From Nocardia nova (GTDB lineage: Bacteria; Actinomycetota; Actinomycetes; Mycobacteriales; Mycobacteriaceae): a stretch of 64,000 nucleotides of DNA. A program made the position numbers and the translations under genes. The DNA lies in NCBI RefSeq assembly GCF_002933465.1, contig NZ_PSZE01000029.1:22448-86447 (forward strand), written 5' to 3'. The notes under the pieces were generated by a model, which saw only the letters and a list, made by a program, of their open reading frames with translations, did not search any database and was not told the DNA's origin. Below are positions 59,654 to 64,000 of the stretch, piece after piece (position 1 is the first letter of the stretch; every line of letters starts with the position of its first letter).

Positions 59654-61096
59654 CTACTTCTTCGAGCGATCTCGCTTCTCGCGCACCCGCACCGAGATGC
59701 GCACCGGGGAACCGTCGAAACCGAACTCCTCACGCAGGCGGCGCTCCAGGAATCGGCGGTAGCCCGCCTCCAGGAATCCGGTGGTGAACAGGACGAACGT
59801 CGGCGGCCGGGTGGTCGCCTGGGTCGCGAACAGCACGCGCGGCAGTCGCCCGCCCCGCATCGGCGGCGGCGTCGCCGCGATGACCTCCTTGAGCCAGGTG
59901 TTGAGCCGGCCCGTGGGGATCCGCTGGTCCCAGGATTCGAGCGCGGTTTCCATTGCCGGAACAAGCTTTTGAACCGCGCGGCCGGTGTGGGCGGAGATGT
60001 TCACCCGCTGTGCCCACGGCACCCGCACCAGTTCGCGCTCCACCTCACGCTCGAGCTGGTAGCGACGATCCTCGTCGACCAGATCCCATTTGTTGAACGC
60101 GAGCACGAGCGCGCGGCCGGCATCGGCGACCATGCCGATCACCCGCAGATCCTGTTCGGTGATCGGTTCGGAGGCGTCGATGAGCATGATCGCGACCTCG
60201 GCGGCCTCGATGGCGGCCTTGGTGCGCAACGAGGCGTAGAACTCCGTTCCGTCGGCGGTGCCGACCTTGCGACGCAGGCCGGCGGTATCGACGAAACGCC
60301 ATGTCTTACCGCCCAATTCGACCAGCGAGTCGACCGGATCGACCGTCGTTCCGGCCACATCGTGCACCACGGAGCGCTCGTCGCCGGACAGCTTGTTCAG
60401 CAGGCTGGACTTGCCGACGTTCGGCTTGCCGACCAGGGCCACTCGCCGGGGACCTCCTCCCCCGGATCCCTCGCGGGGAGTTTCCGGCAGCACCGCCAGC
60501 ACATCGTCGAGCAGGTCGCCGGTACCGCGACCGTGCGCCGCCGACACCATCCGCGGCTCCCCCAGCCCGAGTGACCACAGCACGGCCGCATCGGCCTCGG
60601 CCTTCTCGCCGTCGACCTTGTTCGCGACCAGGATCACCGGAGTCTTGGAGCGCCGCAACGCCTTCACCGCCGCCTCGTCGGTCGCGGTCGCACCGACGGT
60701 GGCGTCCACGACCAGCAAGATCGCATCGGCGGTCCGCATCGCCAGTTCGGCCTGCCGGGCCACCGCCTGCTGCAGCCCCTTCGCGTCGGGTTCCCAGCCG
60801 CCGGTGTCCTGCACCAGGAAGCGACGACCCGCCCAGCTCGCCTCGTACGACACCCGGTCGCGGGTGACGCCCGGGATGTCCTCCACGACCGCCTCGCGGC
60901 GGCCCAGGATCCGGTTCACCAGCGTCGATTTGCCGACGTTCGGGCGGCCGACGACGGCCACCGTGGGCATCGGCACATGCTCGTGCGCGTCGGCATCGCC
61001 CTCGAAATCGGCGATCTCCCAATCGGTTTCGTCGGTCCAGATGCCGTCGCCGGCGAGCGTGTCGGAATTCGAACTCGGTGTCACACTCGGGCTCAT
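59654..61096 (-). CDS. der: Ribosome-associated GTPase Der (EngA)
   Basis: A 480-residue tandem GTPase needed for 50S ribosomal subunit maturation. It has G-domain 1 (P-loop GRPNVGKS at 50-57, NKVD at 159-162), G-domain 2 (GKPNVGKS at 223-230, NKWD near 345) and a C-terminal KH-like domain (VLFATQATTRPPTFVLFTTG). The N-terminal 40 residues are an acidic extension typical of actinobacteria. The C-terminus is basic (REKRDRSKK). It is the last gene of the scpB-rluB-cmk-der cluster and overlaps cmk by ATGA. Confidence 0.98.
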   Translation of the reverse strand: MSPSVTPSSNSDTLAGDGIWTDETDWEIADFEGDADAHEHVPMPTVAVVGRPNVGKSTLVNRILGRREAVVEDIPGVTRDRVSYEASWAGRRFLVQDTGGWEPDAKGLQQAVARQAELAMRTADAILLVVDATVGATATDEAAVKALRRSKTPVILVANKVDGEKAEADAAVLWSLGLGEPRMVSAAHGRGTGDLLDDVLAVLPETPREGSGGGGPRRVALVGKPNVGKSSLLNKLSGDERSVVHDVAGTTVDPVDSLVELGGKTWRFVDTAGLRRKVGTADGTEFYASLRTKAAIEAAEVAIMLIDASEPITEQDLRVIGMVADAGRALVLAFNKWDLVDEDRRYQLEREVERELVRVPWAQRVNISAHTGRAVQKLVPAMETALESWDQRIPTGRLNTWLKEVIAATPPPMRGGRLPRVLFATQATTRPPTFVLFTTGFLEAGYRRFLERRLREEFGFDGSPVRISVRVREKRDRSKK

Positions 61097-61863
61097 CTGC
61101 GCTCTCCCACCGTAATCTGCTGCGCCACAACCCGGTACAGCTCGTCGATGACCTGGTCCATGCTCAGCTCGCTGGTGTCGACCTGCACCGCGTCCGCGGC
61201 CGGGCGCAGCGGCGATACCGCGCGGGTGGAATCCAGATTGTCGCGGCGCTGTACGTCGGCCAGCACCGCGTCGTAATCGTCGCCGCGACCTTCGGCGATG
61301 TTCTGCTGATTGCGCCGCGCCGCGCGGGCCTGCGCCGACGCGGTCAGATAGATCTTGGCGTCGGCATCGGGCAGCACGACCGTGCCGATATCGCGGCCTT
61401 CGACCACGATGCGCCCGGCCGCGGCCGCGATCTCACGCTGCAGGGCGACCAGTTGCGTCCGTACCTCGGCCACCGCGGAGACGGCGGAGACCGCCTTGGT
61501 CACCGCGTCGCCGCGAATCTCGGCCGAGACGTCCTCGCCGTCGAGTTCGATCAGCTCGTGGCCGGGATCGGTGCCGATGGTGAGCGGCAGGTCCTTGACC
61601 GCGGCCGCGATCTCGGCGGGATCGGTCAGCTCGACACCGCTGCGCAGCACCCGCAGTGTCGCGACGCGATACATCGCGCCGGTGTCGAGATAGCGTGCGC
61701 CGAGCCGCGCCGCGAGACGACGCGACACACTCGACTTGCCGGTGCCCGACGGGCCGTCCATGGCGACGACGAGTTCCGCGCCCGCGATGCCGTCGTCGCC
61801 GATGCCGGATTCCACCACACGGCCTCCTCGGATCCGATCGTCCAGCATGTCCACACCACTCAC
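61093..61863 (-). CDS. cmk: Cytidylate kinase
   Basis: A 256-residue CMP/dCMP kinase. The P-loop GPSGTGKS lies at 37-44, then RYLDTGAMYRVATL (CMP-binding), GRDIGTVVLPDADAKIYLTA then ASAQARAARR (LID), and RDNLDSTRAVSPLRPAADAV. It phosphorylates CMP with ATP in nucleotide salvage. A 30-residue N-terminal extension precedes the kinase; GTG 61863 overlaps the rluB stop (GTGA), and an ATG at 61848 would trim five residues. It is coupled to der downstream. Confidence 0.97.
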   Translation of the reverse strand: MSGVDMLDDRIRGGRVVESGIGDDGIAGAELVVAMDGPSGTGKSSVSRRLAARLGARYLDTGAMYRVATLRVLRSGVELTDPAEIAAAVKDLPLTIGTDPGHELIELDGEDVSAEIRGDAVTKAVSAVSAVAEVRTQLVALQREIAAAAGRIVVEGRDIGTVVLPDADAKIYLTASAQARAARRNQQNIAEGRGDDYDAVLADVQRRDNLDSTRAVSPLRPAADAVQVDTSELSMDQVIDELYRVVAQQITVGERR

Positions 61864-63299
61864 AACTCCACCGCCTCGTACAACTTCCCGATTTCGTCGC
61901 GGCCCAGCACTCGCAGAGTGCCCGACCGTTGATCGCCCAGCGCGACCGGCCCGATATGCGTGCGAACCAGCGCGATCACCGGGTACCCGACCTCGGCCAG
62001 CAACCGCCGCACGATGTGCTTGCGGCCCTCGTGCAGGATCACGCGGACCAGCGTCTTGCCCTCGGCGACCTCGAGTACCTGGAATTTGTCGACCTTCGCC
62101 GGGCCGTCCTCGAGTTCGACGCCGTCGCGCAGCTGCTTGCCGACCGCACGCTGCATTTCACCCTGCACCGTCGCGAGATAGGTCTTCGACACCTGGAACG
62201 ACGGATGCATCAGCCGATGCGCGAGATCGCCGTCGTTGGTGAGCAGCAGTAGCCCCTCGGTATCGGCGTCGAGGCGGCCGACGTGGAACAGCCGCTGGCC
62301 GGCCATCACCCGCTCGGCGACGATATCGCCGACGCAGGGGCGGCCCAGTTCGTCCGACATCGTCGACTGGAAACCCTTGGGCTTGTTCAGCGCCAGGTAG
62401 ACCTGTTCGTCGCGAACCACGACGCGAACGCCGTCGACCCGCACCACCGCCGTATCGGGATCGATGCGCAGGCCCTGTTCGCGCACCACCGCACCGTCGA
62501 CCTCGACGCGGCCCTGTTCGATGAGCTCTTCGGCCGCGCGGCGCGACGCCACGCCGGCCTTGGCGAGCACCTTCTGCAGGCGCTCGCCCTCACCCCACGG
62601 CAACTTCCTGGGACCGGACTGCTCGGCCTCGACGTGCTGGTGGCGGGCGGGTTTGGCGAAACTCAACACGGTCGGCGGAGTCTTGCGCTTCTTCGGCTTC
62701 GGAGCGGCGGTGCGGGGGCGGCCGACGGCGGCGCCGCGATCCCGCGAACCGGCGGGTGAATCGCCACGTGAGGGGCGGGCATCGCCACGGCCGTATCGCG
62801 AGTCACCACGCGCGTCCCCGGCCGCCTGGCCGCGAGCGAACCGATCGCCACGGCCGTAGCCACCTTCGGACCGCGAACCCCGTCCGGCGCTGTCGCCGCC
62901 GCGGCCGTAGCTCTCGCCGCCACGGTGGTAGCGGTCGTCTCCCCGGCCGGAGCGGTCACCGCCGCGGCCGTAACGATCTTCTCCTCGGCTGGACCGGTCA
63001 CCGCCGCGGCCGTAACGATCTTCTCCTCGGCTGGACCGGTCACCACCGCGGCCGTAGCTGTCGCCCCCGCGGCCGGAGCGGTCGTCCCCCCGGCCCGGTC
63101 GCGACCCACGTGTGTCGCCGCCGCGGCCGTAACTGTCCTCCTGGCGCCCGTAGCGGTCGCCGCGCGATCCGCCGCGTCCGTCGTCGGCGCGGTCGGCGCG
63201 TCCGGCCGCCCCTCGTGCCGTGCGTCCGCCGCCGCGAGGCGGGTCGCTGTGTCTTTTCCTACGGTCCGGTGTGCCATCTCGGCGAGCGGGTGTATTCAC
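61860..63299 (-). CDS. RluB-type 23S rRNA pseudouridine synthase with Arg/Gly/Asp repeat extension
   Basis: A 479-residue RsuA/RluB-family pseudouridine synthase. An S4 RNA-binding domain covers about 237-295 (ERLQKVLAKAGVASRRAAEE) and a catalytic domain carries GRLDADTEGLLLLTND with Asp344 as nucleophile. The first ~235 residues are a low-complexity Arg/Gly/Asp/Ser/Tyr tail built from RGGDRSSRGEDRYG-like units, encoded by 42-bp tandem repeats. Typical RluB is about 250-290 residues, so the tail is exceptional, although shorter basic tails occur in actinobacteria. RGG-like tails often bind RNA. GTG 63299 follows AGAGGACC. It lies between scpB and cmk. Confidence 0.95.
   Translation of the reverse strand: MNTPARRDGTPDRRKRHSDPPRGGGRTARGAAGRADRADDGRGGSRGDRYGRQEDSYGRGGDTRGSRPGRGDDRSGRGGDSYGRGGDRSSRGEDRYGRGGDRSSRGEDRYGRGGDRSGRGDDRYHRGGESYGRGGDSAGRGSRSEGGYGRGDRFARGQAAGDARGDSRYGRGDARPSRGDSPAGSRDRGAAVGRPRTAAPKPKKRKTPPTVLSFAKPARHQHVEAEQSGPRKLPWGEGERLQKVLAKAGVASRRAAEELIEQGRVEVDGAVVREQGLRIDPDTAVVRVDGVRVVVRDEQVYLALNKPKGFQSTMSDELGRPCVGDIVAERVMAGQRLFHVGRLDADTEGLLLLTNDGDLAHRLMHPSFQVSKTYLATVQGEMQRAVGKQLRDGVELEDGPAKVDKFQVLEVAEGKTLVRVILHEGRKHIVRRLLAEVGYPVIALVRTHIGPVALGDQRSGTLRVLGRDEIGKLYEAVEL
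62953..63036. repeat. Two exact 42-bp tandem repeats inside rluB
   Basis: Bases 62953-62994 and 62995-63036 are identical. Each encodes 14 residues of the RSSRGEDRYGRGGD type in the minus-strand gene. Degenerate copies flank them on both sides across about 62880-63150, and the frame is kept throughout. Copy number could vary between strains by slippage. Confidence 0.85.
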
Positions 63300-63340
63300 G
63301 TGGTCCTCTGATCAGTCGACAGGATCCGCTGCGGATCCGG

Positions 63341-63973
63341 TCAATCCTCGGTGCCGAGATCGATATCCGATTCGGCGGGTTTCTTCAGCTTGGTGTACCG
63401 GGGGTCGGTATCCAGGCTCTCGTTGATCTCATCGATCAGGTCGACGCCCGGTAGCAGGGGCGCCAGCGACGGAAGTTCCGCCAGCGACGCGAGCCCGATC
63501 CGTTCCAGGAACAGTTCGGTGGTGACGTAGAGGGTGCCGTTGGTATCGACATCGGCGCCCGCCTCGGCGATCAGTCCCCGCGCCACCAGGGTGCGGATCA
63601 CGCCGTCGACGTTCACCCCGCGCACGGCACTCACTCGTGCTCGCGTAACCGGTTGACGATAGGCGATAACCGCTAAAGTTTCCAAAGCGGCCCTGGTGAG
63701 CTTGGACCGCGCCCCGTCCAACAGCATACGTTCGACGTAGGGCGCGTACTCGGTCCGGGTGTACAGACGCCACCCATCGCCCACATAGCGCAGATCGATT
63801 CCACTGCCCCGCGCGGTCCACTCCGCCGACATCTCCCGCAGCACCCGCTCGACCCGGGCGGGCGCGTCGTCGACCGCCGCCGCGAGCAGTTCCACCGACG
63901 CCGGCGCATCCACCACCAGCAGCATCGCCTCGAGCGCCGACCGCAACTCCTGGTCGTCGAGCGGGCGGGACAC
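63341..63973 (-). CDS. scpB: Segregation and condensation protein B
   Basis: A 210-residue ScpB, the winged-helix kleisin-associated subunit of the SMC-ScpAB condensin complex acting in chromosome segregation. It starts QELRSALEAMLLVVDAPASV, then WRLYTRTEYAPYVERMLLDG, the hallmark RSKLTRAALETLAVIAYRQP VTRARVSAVRGVNVDGVIRT and DTNGTLYVTTELFLERIGLA. An acidic C-terminal tail (ESDIDLGTED) follows. The GTG at 63973 is used. ScpA should lie just upstream beyond the window. It is 41 bases from rluB, so the whole cluster is one operon. Confidence 0.96.
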   Translation of the reverse strand: MSRPLDDQELRSALEAMLLVVDAPASVELLAAAVDDAPARVERVLREMSAEWTARGSGIDLRYVGDGWRLYTRTEYAPYVERMLLDGARSKLTRAALETLAVIAYRQPVTRARVSAVRGVNVDGVIRTLVARGLIAEAGADVDTNGTLYVTTELFLERIGLASLAELPSLAPLLPGVDLIDEINESLDTDPRYTKLKKPAESDIDLGTED

Positions 63974-63986
63974 GTCCGCCTCCCCC

Positions 63987-64000
63987 CTGTCTCTTATACA
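63987..64000. other. Tn5/Nextera mosaic-end sequence at the window edge
   Basis: The final 14 bases, CTGTCTCTTATACA, equal the first 14 bases of the 19-bp Tn5 mosaic end used in Nextera libraries. Chance occurrence exactly at the edge is negligible. It is most likely adapter read-through at a contig end, so bases 63987-64000 probably do not belong to the genome. Confidence 0.9.

Noticed and set aside
62880..63150. Regular repeats resembling a CRISPR array
   Set aside because: Repeats are directly adjacent without spacers, keep the reading frame and encode the Arg/Gly tail of the pseudouridine synthase.

Overview
This window is GC-rich actinobacterial DNA. A secreted antigen-85-type mycolyltransferase (56827-57876) points to a mycolic-acid producer (Mycobacteriales). 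A GTP-type PEP carboxykinase, ECF42-type sigma and DUF2254/DUF7144 membrane proteins suggest Nocardia or a close relative; the genus is an inference. The last 14 bases match the Tn5/Nextera mosaic end, so the right edge is probably a contig end with adapter read-through.

Left part (1-18.9 kb), mostly ordinary chromosome. It opens with a 26-codon amphipathic micropeptide gene (minus strand, strong Shine-Dalgarno, hairpin behind it) and a VOC protein. An ArsR regulator, pckG and a SulP anion transporter follow, with pckG and sulP overlapping by four bases. Then come two membrane proteins, an ArsR/MFS efflux pair with a 28-bp palindrome, a DUF2254 protein, an RibD-like reductase/YCII/ECF42 sigma cluster, an ABC-F protein behind a nine-residue leader ORF, a chagasin-like inhibitor, a SAM methyltransferase and a PAS-GGDEF-EAL protein.

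Middle part (18.9-37.8 kb), a decayed accessory region. Fragments of a tyrosine recombinase, IS481, IS5 and IS3 transposases, MFS pumps, an acyl-CoA dehydrogenase, a methyltransferase, a PNPOx-fold protein and an F420/LLM oxidoreductase lie between intact genes. The intact genes are a kinase-STAND-LuxR regulator and several TetR-controlled enzyme modules (MpaB-type oxygenase, alpha/beta hydrolase, epoxide hydrolase). Three of these modules carry obvious palindromic operators.

Right-middle part (37.8-54.7 kb), an apparently intact organosulfur island. A LysR gene is divergent from a nine-gene, translationally coupled operon: LLM monooxygenase, complete dipeptide-type ABC importer, second LLM monooxygenase, CaiB-type CoA-transferase, crotonase homologue without the usual Glu, and thiol-dioxygenase-like cupin. 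A LacI gene then faces an arylsulfotransferase-family gene coupled to a sulfonate/taurine-type ABC importer. I read the two units together as uptake and desulfurisation of an unidentified sulfur compound. This is the best candidate here for an undescribed pathway.

Right part (54.7-64 kb). A deletion has fused divergent MerR and MFS genes head to head. DoxX, the mycolyltransferase, a decayed FAD monooxygenase and a second 26-codon micropeptide follow. The window closes with the conserved scpB-rluB-cmk-der cluster, in which the pseudouridine synthase has a very long Arg/Gly/Asp repeat extension.
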